Part shown: piece by piece, positions 1 to 11,980 of the stretch | How positions within the stretch are numbered: the first letter of the stretch is position 1 | Layout: the number at the start of each line of letters is the position of its first letter | From: Cheiracanthium punctorium | Lineage: Eukaryota > Arthropoda > Arachnida > Araneae > Cheiracanthiidae | DNA: 64,000 nucleotides | Assembly: GCA_038373885.1 (NCBI GenBank) | Contig: JAWZYV010019936.1 | Coordinates: forward strand, 310,001 to 374,000 | Direction: 5' to 3' | Translations under genes and position numbers: made by a program | The notes under the pieces: generated by a model | Seen by the model: the letters and a program-made list of their open reading frames with translations, nothing else | Databases searched by the model: none | Told to the model about the DNA's origin: nothing

Positions 1-110
1 ATGCTATAGCCTACAAATTTTCAGTAGTACTCGGTGTTTTGAAAAATGGGTATATAACGTAAAGTTATTTTCAAGGTACAATTTACATGCAGCTTTCAAA
101 TTACAGAAAT
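1..110 (-). repeat. Dispersed AT-rich repeat fragment, copy 1
   Basis: Read on the minus strand, this stretch matches 14220-14300 on the plus strand. It shares an AAAGCTGCATG block, a GAAAA-AACTTTAC block and a CCCATTT block in the same order and spacing. The copy is cut by the window edge. The family is not recognised and no coding capacity is seen. Confidence 0.5.
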
Positions 111-1417
111 TAAAATTAAAATTTGATACGAAGATTCGTAATTAGAAAGAGTAAACTATTAATATTACTTATACCCCTCTCGAAAAAGCGCTCGAAAGTA
201 AATCATATTTCCTGCGTCAGTGTCATACTTAAATTTTTTTTTCTCTGTAAAAAGGAATCTTGTCCCATATAATAACAGCTTGATTTATCTCATATTTTTT
301 TATTACTCTGTTCGAAGAAGTCTATTTAAAAATGAGTATTTTAATGTACTTTTCAAGTGCATTTGCGTCATAAACGAGTACATAACGTGCTTAGATAGTA
401 TACAATTTTTAAAAATGAATATGGGTGTTGCTTAGAGTTTAAGAGTAAAACACTCGGATCTATTACAAGATGACAATGTACGCAGAAATGAGTAAATTTT
501 GCTTTTTACTGAGTGCCTCGTTTTTACAGTGTAGATACTAAATGTAAGCTGCCAAGGGTGTTAAACAAATGTACCGAGATATCAAAAGAAAAATAATAAA
601 TATTTGTACAAAATTTATAATTTTGCGAATGTAATAACACGCTCACACAATTTATGAAAGGAAAATAAAATGTTATGAGTCGACAAAAGACATTTAATAA
701 AATATGAATTTTAATTTAATTAAAAAAGTAACTGCAGTTTATTTTTCATAATGCATCATTGAAGCCAAGTGACAAGTTTAACCTTTTGATTACGGCTGGG
801 ATAGCATTTGTCCCGTTGAATGCTTTAGACCTAAAGACGGAATTCTGCTCTACTACTATCCCAGGCGTTCCCTCCCTATTCCAACAGGTATAATTTTCTC
901 CCAGTGGAATTTATAAAAGAATATTTCAACTAAAGAGGTGAAAAATCTAGATTAGGCAAAATATCTTGCCACAGAATAAATGTATAATGCCCTGGCGCCA
1001 GTCTCAAAAGGTTAATCATAATTAGGAACACCATATATGTTAGTAATCACTCTAGCTTCCTTTGACAAATTATTTTTCACGTAATACTGTTTATATGTAT
1101 TTTGAAGGCCTAAATAATCAATATGAGTACTTAATCAAAAAAAAAAAAAGAAGTAAACTATTTATCTTTATCAACAAATGTGATGCTTTTTATTTGTTTA
1201 ATTGTTTGTTTGTTTACACACATATGCACACACAAATAAATAAATAAAATAATATAAAACAATAAAATCAACAGTTCATTTTTTATCCTCGCAAGAAAGT
1301 ACTTTCAATAAGCAAGCTAAGATATGATTTTTTTTTTTTTTCATTTTGCAAAAATCAGACGTGGTCCGAGTCCGAGAGTAGATCAGGGGAAATCATTTTA
1401 AGGCAAAGAAACAAGCT
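111..1417. other. No gene recognised
   Basis: AT-rich DNA with short A and T runs. The frames are short and rich in Phe, Asn, Tyr and Lys, as expected from base composition alone. I see no splice-bounded coding block and no RNA motif here. Confidence 0.6.
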
Positions 1418-1590
1418 CAGATCTCGAACATTTTTGAGATACTGAAAGGAGAATATAAAATTTATAGCGAGATTTTACCTTACTCGAAATACGGTGTTCC
1501 ACTTTATTTTACAGAAAATATAGAAACTTGTTCCGAAAAGTTAAACATGTTTGGGGTACGTGATGGAACGAAATGCCAGTGGAAAGTTGT
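1418..1590 (+). repeat. Dispersed repeat, copy 1 (partner at 15330)
   Basis: Matches 15330-15510 in the same orientation. Shared blocks include GAAAGGAGAATATAAAATTT (GAAAGGAAAATATAAAATTT in the partner), an AAAGTTAAACATGTTT block, and a TACGTGATG block followed by GAAATG. Open frames on both strands here are explained by the repeat and are not considered genes. Confidence 0.6.
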
Positions 1591-2114
1591 ACATATATCT
1601 TTATATATATAAAAAAGGGAATGCGCGAAAGAATCTAGAACGAGCGATAAGAAAATCTTTTCGCAAATTCGGAGAGAAACTTTTCGACGAGTTACGAGAA
1701 ATTTTACAGTTTGAGCTGTTATGCACAACGCTATACATATTGCTGATAAAAGATTTGTTTTTGACTTTAAAAACACTATGTAACAAATATTGTGAAAAAC
1801 TGGTGGAGCTACAGTGTTCAATTTCGAACAAATAAATTAATTGTACAATCGTACATTCAAAACTTCAAGAGAATTCCTGATTTTAAATTAATTCAGTGTG
1901 GTCCAATTTCTAACTACCCGAGGGCCAGTCAAATTTTAGTATAGGAAAGTGATATCCAGAGACATTGAAAGAAAATAAACTAATTACACAGAACTCACTT
2001 GTTTAAATTTATACTGTTGAAAAATGAATGTGATGTTTGAGACTTCTTTTCAGACAAAAGTTCATCAATGTTCACTGAAAGTTCTGTAAGGTAAAATGTC
2101 AGGTTCAGTTTCAG
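1591..2114. other. No gene recognised
   Basis: AT-rich, unremarkable sequence between a dispersed repeat and a hAT relic. The overlapping open frames on both strands at 1504-1835 have no recognisable domain. Confidence 0.5.
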
Positions 2115-2711
2115 TTAAGCACTTTCAATGCTATTTCTATACTTTTGAATAATTTGGATGAGTGGCGAAAAAGTACTTTCACAAACATATGCACTGCCAA
2201 AGAGGGGTATCATTTGCAGAGATATTTTAAGCAATTCGGAAAAACCTGGTTTAGAAATCACTTTCCAGAAATCTTCTGGGACATTACACTATTGTCTGGC
2301 AAAATGGGTCCAGACAAATTTCCATTTGAAGATCGTAGTCTCATTCACTTATATCTCTATGGGGTTTGCAAACAGTGCAAGCTACTTACTTTGTGATGAA
2401 ACGGGAATCTGTTTCAAACATTTAGCCTTCTTATTATCAACAAATGAAGATGCCAATTTCACAGCTCATCTTTTTAGCTTCAATTTACTGAAGCACGCAA
2501 CACCTGGCACCGCCTTGGATATAGTCGTATTTTGATTTTAGCAAGCTTGTATGGTGTCTCCACACATTTTGCTCTTTCGAGGCACTTAAGCCTTGAGAAC
2601 TTATAAAACACTCGGGTTCTTCATTATGTTCAACAAGAAATATCTGTCCTCCCACTTGGGCTGAAATTGTCGTTTTTCATCTTCAAGACACCGTTTCTTT
2701 AGTTCTGCCAT
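2115..2711 (-). pseudogene. Decayed hAT-superfamily transposase (N- and C-terminal remnants)
   Basis: Two recognisable pieces read on the minus strand. The first starts with ATG at 2711 and runs 36 codons to a stop at 2601. It begins MAELKKRCLEDEK and continues FQPKWEDRYFLL, resembling the BED/zinc-finger-proximal start of hAT-derived proteins of the GTF2IRD2/ZBED type. The second, open from about 2290 to the stop at 2115, reads EDFWKVISK, then LLKISLQMIPLFGSAYVCES, then TFS and KYRN. This is the classic hAT C-terminal dimerisation signature (hydrophobic-FGS-x-Y-x-CE-x-xFS followed by K-x-RN). Between them are many stops and a gap far too short for the catalytic core, so the gene is internally deleted and dead. 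No TIR or TSD for the parent element was found. The hAT assignment is fairly firm and the subfamily is not. Confidence 0.72.
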
Positions 2712-3019
2712 TTTTGGTACCACTACTACAGTAACGCGAAAATCACAAGATTTACGCAAACCGCGTGCATGTTAAATTCGCGGTTCCAAAAGTCCTCTGG
2801 GTGGATGCTAGGAGTTCCGGAGGGCTGGCAATATTCAAAAGCCAACCTCCTTCTGATGAGGATCCAAATTGTGGCGGGGAAACTCTCGGAAGGACCTATG
2901 TAGTTCTAAACGATACATTCAGCAACGTGAGCTGTTCTCTCCTAGCAAACAAACAAACATATACGCTAGCGATCATAACGGCCATAGAATGAAAGTGAAA
3001 GTTTATAATCAAAGTGAGC
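2712..3019. other. No gene recognised
   Basis: Slightly less AT-rich than its surroundings. It may be upstream DNA of the decayed hAT element, but nothing specific supports this. Confidence 0.4.
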
Positions 3020-4028
3020 TTATAGGAGAAATGAAGAATCTAAGGCTCTGCCATTTTCTGGACGATGTTGTTAACCCTAGCGTTTTCCCGCCTAAATCCT
3101 GATTTTTTAAAAATTCCCTGGAGAGCAGCGGGAAGTGTGGTGGAGTGAAAGGAGCAGTCGTGACAATGTGTTTTTAAAAAAGATAATTTTGATACTGTTC
3201 CCATAGGAAGGCCACACAGGTGGACAATAAATTACAAGAGGTGCCAGGCAGTCGATGTTTGGGACACTATAAGCACATTTGGACACTATAAGCACAATGA
3301 ACTGTCAACGTTAAAATATTTATGGCAGTCCCGAAAATGGTATGCAAATTTGGAGGGGTATATTACCCCAGTGCCCCACCTATACGGCCGTGATTCGGCG
3401 GAGGGCGTTGATAATTCCCCGATGCGAGCAAATCAAAAACCCCAGCCAGTGAAGTAAGAGGGAGTATAAAGAAACAGCCCCGTTAGAAGAAAAAAAAGCA
3501 GGGATGCAGAAAAAAAGAAGAGTGTGGCGAAGGAATTGTGTCGGACTAGTGACTGTAGACTGATTATTTTTTTCTTGTTTTTTATGTACACGGGGGAGAG
3601 ATGTGGTGGAGTGAAAGGAGCAGTCGTGACAATGTGTTTTTAAAAAAGATAATTTTGATGCTGTTCAACTGGGAAGGCCACACAGGTGGACAATAAATTA
3701 CAGGAGGCGCCATGCTGTCGACGTTTTGGACACTATAAGCACAATGAACTGTCAACGTTAAAATATTTATGGCAGTCCCGAAAATGGTATGCAAATTTGG
3801 AGGGATATATTGTCCCAGTGCCCCACCTATACGGCCGTGATTCGGCGGAGGGCGTTGATAATTCCCCGATGCGAGCAAATCAAAAACCCCAGCCAATGAA
3901 GTAAGGGGGGGGGTAAAAAGAAACAGCCCCGTGAGAAGAAAAAAAACAGAGGTGCATAAAAAAGAAGAGTGAGGCGAAGGAGATGGCTACCTCATCATAA
4001 TGGTGAATATACAAAATATTTATTTTGT
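3020..4028 (+). repeat. Composite repeat block R1 (two ~450 bp monomers plus leader)
   Basis: Begins with a leader (ATGAAGAATCTAAGGCTCTG) that recurs at 4030. Two successive copies of a ~450 bp monomer follow, and each carries TATGGCAGTCCCGAAAATGG (3321 and 3769). The first monomer has the 'a' type end (CAGCCAGTGAAGTAAGAGG, then GTACACGGGGGAGAG). The second has the 'b' type end (CAGCCAATGAAGTAAGGG, then a CATCATAATGGTGAATATAC block). Both ends recur in the 1.85 kb units further right. A 20 bp slip duplication of the GGACACTATAAGCAC motif is present at about 3262-3295. Confidence 0.85.
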
Positions 4029-4293
4029 GAGAGATGAAGAATCTAAGGCTCTGCCATTTTCTGGACGATGTTGTTAACCCTAGCCTTTTCCCGCCTAAAT
4101 CCTGATTTTTTAAAAATTCCCTGGAGAGCAGCGGGAAGTGTGGTGGAGTGAAAGGAGCAGTCGTGAAAATGTGTTTTTAAAAAAGATAATTTTGATGCTG
4201 TTCCCATAGGAAGGCCACACAGGTGGACAATAAATTACAAGAGGCGCCAGGCAGTCGACGTTTTGGACACTGTAAGCACAATGAACTGTCAAC

Positions 4294-5046
4294 TGGGTCA
4301 TTCCACGTCAAAACAAACACAAAACTGGAGAAAGTTCACCACACCAACTTAGATTTTCCTCAAATTTTATATAGATGATATATAGGCTAAGACATCAACA
4401 AATCTCAATTTTGAAGGTTCTACGATAATTAATTACCGAGAAATTAATTATGCAAATTTTTAAGTTTTCTGCAAGATGCGCCAACTTTTTTCTCAATTCC
4501 TTAAATAACTCCTTACCTGTAAAAGTTACTGAAGTGAAAATTTGTTTCTAGGAGTAACTTTTTACGCTGATTCCAAAAATGTTATCGAAATTTGCGTATC
4601 TTCTATAGTTTATGCATGAGCAGTACATTTGCTAAATAACATCATGAATTTTTTTCGGCATGTCTGATCACAGACACATGTTTTAAATTTTTATATGTTG
4701 TTAAGTTGGAATAATCCTACATCCCAAAATAATTTCATCTTGGCTTTCTGCTCAGGAGCAGAGAAAAAAAAATGTATGTATGTACCGATATATGAGGATT
4801 TTCATATGCAATATTTATACTGAAGATGAGAAAATTCAGAAGCGTTAGTCAATTTTCCTATGTCTTTTAAATTGATATCTGAAGTTTAACTACTACTCCA
4901 GGCATTTGCAAAAACTAGAAAATACATAAAAGTGCTTGTATCCGAAAACGTAAAACAAACAAACAACAAAAAATGCATGTCACACACAGTGTTAAATTAA
5001 AAAAAATTCTAAGTTAAAATTTTGAATTACTTTTAATTTAACCCTG
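4294..5046 (+). repeat. Left arm of foldback element
   Basis: Inverted match to 5580-6324. Includes a distinctive TGCTCAGGAGCAGAG hairpin-like block, mirrored as CTCTGCTCCTGAGCA in the other arm. Confidence 0.88.
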
Positions 5047-5579
5047 TTGTTTTTGGCAATCATCCATCAGCCAATAAATCTTTGTAATTCTGTATGACAT
5101 TCAAGTCAATAGAAGGAACAAAGTTTATTGAAAGAATTGAATTCCTGTAAGTTACAGTACTTATTTACCTTTAACAGAATGCGAACAAAATTGTGCTTTG
5201 GCTAGTTTTGTGGATACAGCAACTTGAAATAGGTTTTACTGTATACTGTATTAAATTTTTATTGTTACAACAACTAGCATAGCAATGTCAGGCACATTGT
5301 CAAATTGCACATTTTGTGATATATTGCAGAATAAATGTCATGTAACCAGTTATTCACGGCAAACTTTTACGTCTACCCTCCTAGGAGGATTATATTCGAA
5401 ATGTTCTGAAATCGATTTTTAGGCATTCTTGAGTGTTGTGTATTTTACAGCAAGAATTTTATCGATATCTCTTTTCTTCTTTGAGATCCCGCAGAATGTG
5501 TGAAAAGAACATTTTGGGCCTTTATCCATGTTTTATTAAACATTGTTATTTCTTTTGAGTTCAATATCATGCAGAATTC

Positions 5580-6324
5580 CAGGGTTAAATTAAAAGTAAT
5601 TCAAAATTTTAACTTTAGAATTTTTTTTAATTTAACACTGTGTGTGACATGCATTTTTTGCTGTTTGTTTGTTTTACGTTTTCCGATACAAGCACTTTTA
5701 TGTATTTTCTAGTTTTTGCAAATGCCTGGAGTAGTAGTTAAACTTCAGATATCAATTTAAAAGACATAGGAAAATTGACTAACGCTTCTGAATTTTCTCA
5801 TCTTCAGTATAAATATTGCATATGAAAATCCTCATATGTAGGTACATACATACAATTTTTTTTCTCTGCTCCTGAGCAGAAAGCCAAGATGAAATTATTT
5901 TGGGATGTAGGATTATTCCAACTTAACAACATATAAAAATTTAAAACATGTGTCTGTGATTAGACATGCCGAAAAAAATTCATGATGTTTTTTAGCAAAT
6001 GTACTGCTCATGCATAAACTATAGAAGATACGCAAATTTCGATAACATTTTTGGAATCAGCGTAAAAAGTTACTCCTAGAAACAAATTTTCACTTCAGTA
6101 ACTTTTACAGGTAAGGAGTTATTTAAGGAATTGAGAAAAAAGTTGGCGCATCTTGCAGAAAACTTTAAAATTTGCATAATTAATTTCTCGATAATTAATT
6201 ATCGTAGAACCTTCAAAATTGAGATTTGTTTATGTCTTAGCCTATAAATCATCTATATAAAATTTGAGAAAAATCCGAGTTGGTGTGGTGAACTGCACTG
6301 TTTGATCTGACTTGGAATGACCCA
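5580..6324 (-). repeat. Right arm of foldback element
   Basis: Inverted match to 4294-5046. The differences are scattered single substitutions and small indels, which suggests an insertion that is not brand new. Confidence 0.88.
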
Positions 6325-6374
6325 ACGTTAAAATATTTATGGCAGTCCCGAAAATGGTATGCAAATTTGGAGGC

Positions 6375-8270
6375 GTATATTTCCCCAGTGCCCCACCTAT
6401 ACGGCCGTGATTCGGCGGAGGGCGTTGATAATTCCCCGATGCGAGCAAATCAAAAACCGCAGCCAGTGAAGTAAGAGGGGGTATAAAGAAACAGCCCGTT
6501 AGAAGGAAAAAAAGCAGGGGTGCAGAAAAAAAGAAGAGTGTGGCGGAGGAGTTGTGTCGGACTAGTGACTGTGGACTGATTATTTTTTTTCTTGTTTTTT
6601 ATGTACACGGGGGAGAGATGTGATTATTTTTTTTCTTGTTTTTTATGTACACGGGGGAGAGATGTGGTGGAGTGAAAGGAGCAGTAGTGACAATGTGTTT
6701 TTAGAAAAGATAATTTTGATGCTGTTCCCCTGGGAAGGCCACACAGGTGGACAATAAATTACAAGAGGCGGCATGCAGTCGACGTTTTGGACACTATAAG
6801 CACAATGAACTGTCAACGTTAAAATATTTATGGCAGTCCCGAAAATGGTATGCAAATTTGGAGGGATATATTGTCCCAGTGCCCCACCTATACGGCTGTG
6901 ATTCGGCGGAGGGCGTTGATAATTCCCCGATGCGAGCAAATCAAAAACCCCAGCCAATGAAGTAAGGGGGGGGGGGTAAAAAGAAACAGCCCCGTGAGAA
7001 GAAAAAAAAGCAGAGGTGCATAAAAAAGAAGAAGAGTGAGGCGAAGGAGATGGCTACCTCATCATAATGGTGAATATACAAAATATCTATTTTCTCCCTG
7101 TGTTCGAGCCTACCGTGGGTATATATTATCCTCCAAAACCACATCTCCCCAGATACTTTGTTATACTAAACTTGTTTGAATATTGCCTTTTGATTAATGT
7201 TATTGGGATGTCTAAGAATAAATAGTTGTTATTTGCGGCTCATATAGCTTTTAGATTATTTCAGTGTTTAGATGTATTCCATTATTTTCCTTTCTTTCAG
7301 CGCTATTCTAGGAGTACTTGCCAGGTAGGTTATTCGCGGCACAATCCCACGTTACGATCATCTTTGGCCTTAGCATTCATCAAATTTTAATTATTTCAAA
7401 ATTCCACCAGAAACTTACCTTAGGAAGAAAATAACGTTTTATCATTTGCTACAATTTTAGAGTATCGAGATAGATTTTGCTACTGTAGAATTTTACTGAA
7501 CACCACTTATAATGAAGAATATTTAGTTTCAGCTTTTAAACTGAGAGATAGTTAGCTTTATCAGGTTCATTAATTAAACACTTCAGTTTTAAATTTATGA
7601 AAATGTAAGATTCTTTTAAAATGTTTATTGAAAACGACTATTGACGAATAAACATGTTAAATTGGCTGGCTGAGGCCAGACAAACAATACGTGCTGTAAC
7701 GACAGTAGAATTAAAATGGAATGCCCAAACTTATAACACAGACACTAATCTGACACTAAACTTCACATTGGCGAGAACAAAAACTTGGCCGAGAAAATCA
7801 ACTACAATTACAGATCAACCATAAAATTTAAGCCAATAAAATTAACGTAACAAAACCGTGAACAAGAAATTTTAAAGGTGGTGCAGGAGTCAAAACATAA
7901 GTTTATGCCAACAAGGTGGGAAAAGAAGGGGAATCAAGAATCTGGCTGCAATTTCAAACAGATGCAATATAATTTATTTTTAGCCAAGAACGCAACTCTC
8001 AGACTGACAAAAGAAACAATTAAATGGCTATTGCATACGAGAGAAGCGAAGTACAGATTGAAAACCAAAGTGAGAAAAGTTAGAGCAAAAGAATGAGTTT
8101 GAATGCATGATTTTAAATAGATTAAATTAAGAAATTGAAAGTAAATGAAAACTATAATTGTAATCTACTTCACACCACTGTATTGTCGCCACATCGTAAC
8201 GATCGCTTTACAGAAATGCTGTCTATTTTACACATCGATATTTTAAATTAAGCAGTAAGAAAAAAGCAGA
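6375..8270 (+). repeat. Tandem 1.85 kb unit U1
   Basis: First of four tandem units, each starting GTATATTTCCCCAGTGCCCC. It holds an 'a'-type half monomer, a complete 'b'-type monomer and a ~1.3 kb AT-rich spacer ending AGCAGTAAGAAAA. It is longer than the others because of an extra 44 bp duplication at 6578-6665. Conserved frames of 72 codons (plus strand) and up to 166 codons (minus strand) recur in the units. They overlap each other antisense, and I do not regard them as established genes. Confidence 0.9.
6578..6665 (+). repeat. 44 bp direct duplication private to U1
   Basis: GATTATTTTTTTTCTTG through GTACACGGGGGAGAGATGT occurs twice in tandem (6578 and 6622), but only once in U2, U3 and U4. 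Confidence 0.9.
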
Positions 8271-10124
8271 GTATATTTCCCCAGTGCCCCACCTATACGG
8301 CCGTGATTCGGCGGAGGGCGTTGATAATTCCCCGATGCGAGCAAATCAAAAACCGCAGCCAGTGAAGTAAGAGGGGATATAAAGAAACAGCCCCGTTAGA
8401 AGGAAAAAAAGCAGGGGTGCAGAAAAAAAGAAGAGTAAGGCGGAGGAGTTGTGTCGGACTAGTGACTGTGGACTGATTATTTTTTTTCTTGTTTTTTATG
8501 TACACGGGGGAGAGATGTGGTGGTGTGAAAGGAGCAGTCGTGACAATGTGTTTTTAAAAAAGATAATTTTGATGCTGTTCCCCTGGGAAGGCCACACAGG
8601 TGGACAATAAATTACAAGAGGCGCCATGCAGTCGACGTTTTGGACACTATAAGCACAATGAACTGTCAACGTTAAAATATTTATGGCAGTCCCGAAAATG
8701 GTATGCAAATTTGGAGGGATATATTGTCCCAGTGCCCCACATATACGGCCGTGATTCGGCGGAGGGCGTTGATAATTCCCCGATGCGAGCAAATCAAAAA
8801 CCCCAGCCAATGAAGTAAGGGGGGGGGGTAAAAAGATACAGCCCCGTGAGAAGAAAAAAAAGCAGAGGTGCATAAAAAAGAAGAAGAGTGAGGCGAAGGA
8901 GATGACTACCTCATCATAATGGTGAATATACAAAATATTTATTTTCTCCCTGTGTTCGAGCCTACCGTGGGTATATATTATCCTCCAAAACCACATCTCC
9001 CCAGATACTTTGTTATACTAAACTTGTTTGAATATTGCCTTTTGATTAATGTTATTGGGATGTCTAAGAATAAATAGTTGTTATTTGCGGCTCATATAGC
9101 TTTTAGATTATTTCAGTGTTTAGATGTATTCCATTATTTTCCTTTCTTTCAGCGCTATTCTAGGAGTACTTGCCAGGTAGGTTATTCGCGGCACAATCCC
9201 ACGTTACGATCATCTTTGGCCTTAGCATTCATCAAATTTTAATTATTTCAAAATTCCACCAGAAACTTACCTTAGGAAGAAAATAACGTTTTATCAATTG
9301 CTACAATTTTAGAGTATCGAGATAGCATTTGCTACTCTAGAATTTTACTGAACACCACTTATAATGAAGAATATTTAGTTTCAGCTTTTAAACTGAGAGA
9401 TAGTTAGCTTTATCAGGTTCATTAAATTAAACACTTCAGTTTTAAAATTTATGAAAATGTAAGATTCTTTTAAAATGTTTATTGAAAACGACTATTGACG
9501 AATAAACATGTTAAATAGGCTGGCTGAGGCCAGACAAACAATACGTGCTATAACGACAGTAGAATTAAAATGGAATGCCCAAACTTATAACACAGACACT
9601 AAGCTGACACTAAACTTCACATTGGCGAGAACAAAAACTTGGCCGAGAAAATCAACTACAATTACAGATCAACCATAAAATTTAAGCCAATAAAATTAAC
9701 GTAACAAAACCGTGAACAAGAAATTTTAAAGGTGGTGCAGGGAGTCAAAAATAATTTATGCCAACAAGGTGGGAAAAGAAGGGAATCAAAAATTGGCTGC
9801 AATTTCAAACAGATGCAATATAATTTATTTTTAGCCAAGAACGGCAACTCTCAGACTGACAAAAGAAACAATTAAATGGCTATTGCATACGAGAGAAGCG
9901 AAAGTACAGATTGAAAACCAAAGTGAGAAAAGTTAGAGCAAAAGAATGAGTTTGAATGCATGATTTTAAATAGATTAAATTTAAGAAATTGAAAGTAAAT
10001 GAAAACTAATAATTGTAATCTACTTCACACCACTGTATTGTCGCCACATCGTAACGATCGCTTTACAGAAATGCTGTCTATTTTACACATCGATTTTTAA
10101 ATTAAGCAGTAAGAAAAAAGCAGA
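8271..10124 (+). repeat. Tandem 1.85 kb unit U2
   Basis: Same layout as U1 without the 44 bp duplication: half monomer, full monomer, AT-rich spacer. It is nearly identical to U3, with scattered single-base differences. One is an A/C change in the CCACATATACGGCC segment (CCACCTATACGGCC in U1 and U4) that U2 and U3 share. This points to recent duplication of this pair. Confidence 0.93.
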
Positions 10125-11980
10125 GTATATTTCCCCAGTGCCCCACCTATACGGCCGTGATTCGGCGGAGGGCGTTGATAATTCCCCGATGCGAGCAAAT
10201 CAAAAACCGCAGCCAGTGAAGTAAGAGGGGATATAAAGAAACAGCCCCGTTAGAAGGAAAAAAAGCAGGGGTGCAGAAAAAAAGAAGAGTAAGGCGGAGG
10301 AGTTGTGTCGGACTAGTGACTGTGGACTGATTATTTTTTTTCTTGTTTTTTATGTACACGGGGGAGAGATGTGGTGGTGTGAAAGGAGCAGTCGTGACAA
10401 TGTGTTTTTAAAAAAGATAATTTTGATGCTGTTCCCCTGGGAAGGCCACACAGGTGGACAATAAATTACAAGAGGCGCCATGCAGTCGACGTTTTGGACA
10501 CTATAAGCACAATGAACTGTCAACGTTAAAATATTTATGGCAGTCCCGAAAATGGTATGCAAATTTGGAGGGATATATTGTCCCAGTGCCCCACATATAC
10601 GGCCGTGATTCGGCGGAGGGCGTTGATAATTCCCCGATGCGAGCAAATCAAAAACCCCAGCCAATGAAGTAAGGGGGGGGGGTAAAAAGATACAGCCCCG
10701 TGAGAAGAAAAAAAAGCAGAGGTGCATAAAAAAGAAGAAGAGTGAGGCGAAGGAGATGACTACCTCATCATAATGGTGAATATACAAAATATATATTTTC
10801 TCCCTGTGTTCGAGCCTACCGTGGGTATATATTATCCTCCAAAACCACATCTCCCCAGATACTTTGTTATACTAAACTTGTTTGAATATTGCCTTTTGAT
10901 TAATGTTATTGGGATGTCTAAGAATAAATAGTTGTTATTTGCGGCTCATAAAGCTTTTAGATTATTTCAGTGTTTAGATGTATTCCATTATTTTCCTTTC
11001 TTTCAGCGCTATTCTAGGAGTACTTGCCAGGTAGGTTATTCGCGGCACAATCCCACGTTACGATCATCTTTGGCCTTAGCATTCATCAAATTTTAATTAT
11101 TTCAAAATTCCACCAGAAACTTACCTTAGGAAGAAAATAACGTTTTATCAATTGCTACAATTTTAGAGTATCGAGATAGCATTTGCTACTCTAGAATTTT
11201 ACTGAACACCACTTATAATGAAGAATATTTAGTTTCAGCTTTTAAACTGAGAGATAGTTAGCTTTATCAGGTTCATTAAATTAAACACTTCAGTTTTAAA
11301 ATTTATGAAAATGTAAGATTCTTTTAAAATGTTTATTGAAAACGACTATTGACGAATAAACATGTTAAATAGGCTGGCTGAGGCCAGACAAACAATACGT
11401 GCTATAACGACAGTAGAATTAAAATGGAATGCCCAAACTTATAACACAGACACTAAGCTGACACTAAACTTCACATTGGCGAGAACAAAAACTTGGCCGA
11501 GAAAATCAACTACAATTACAGATCAACCATAAAATTTAAGCCAATAAAATTAACGTAACAAAACCGTGAACAAGAAATTTTAAAGGTGGTGCAGGGAGTC
11601 AAAAATAATTTATGCCAACAAGGTGGGAAAAGAAGGGGAATCAAAAATTGGCTGCAATTTCAAACAGATGCAATATAATTTATTTTTAGCCAAGAACGGC
11701 AACTCTCAGACTGACAAAAGAAACAATTAAATGGCTATTGCATACGAGAGAAGCGAAAGTACAGATTGAAAACCAAAGTGAGAAAAGTTAGAGCAAAAGA
11801 ATGAGTTTGAATGCATGATTTTAAATAGATTAAATTTAAGAAATTGAAAGTAAATGAAAACTAATAATTGTAATCTACTTCACACCACTGTATTGTCGCC
11901 ACATCGTAACGATCGCTTTACAGAAATGCTGTCTATTTTACACATCGATGTTTTAAATTAAGCAGTAAGAAAAAAGCAGA
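10125..11980 (+). repeat. Tandem 1.85 kb unit U3
   Basis: Almost the same as U2. Visible differences include ATATATATTTTCTCC for ATATTTATTTTCTCC and a few single-base indels in the spacer. Confidence 0.93.

Larger units (their letters stand above)
4294..6324. mobile_element. Foldback DNA element, 2.03 kb, ~750 bp inverted arms
   Basis: The left end is TGGGTCATTCCACGTCAAA and the right end, reverse-complemented, is TGGGTCATTCCAAGTCAGA. The inverted match continues through about 750 bp with few differences, down to GTTAAATTAAAAGTAATTC near the centre. Arms are 4294-5046 and 5580-6324, with a ~530 bp unique spacer between them. It sits inside a repeat monomer whose uninterrupted copies give GTCAACGTTAAA. 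The insertion therefore has a 2 bp AC duplication at most. No transposase frame is visible in the spacer or arms, so the element is non-autonomous. Superfamily is uncertain because a 2 bp TSD with this terminus does not let me choose. Confidence 0.88.
4029..6374 (+). repeat. Composite repeat block R2, split by the foldback element
   Basis: Repeats the R1 leader at 4030 and the start of a monomer to 4293. The sequence is then interrupted by the foldback element (4294-6324) and resumes at 6325 with the monomer's expected ACGTTAAAATATTTATGG. Other monomers read GTCAACGTTAAAATATTT without interruption, so an intact empty site is available elsewhere in the window. Confidence 0.85.

Noticed and set aside
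1504..1835. Three overlapping frames on both strands
   Set aside because: Partly within a dispersed repeat, mutually antisense and without motifs.
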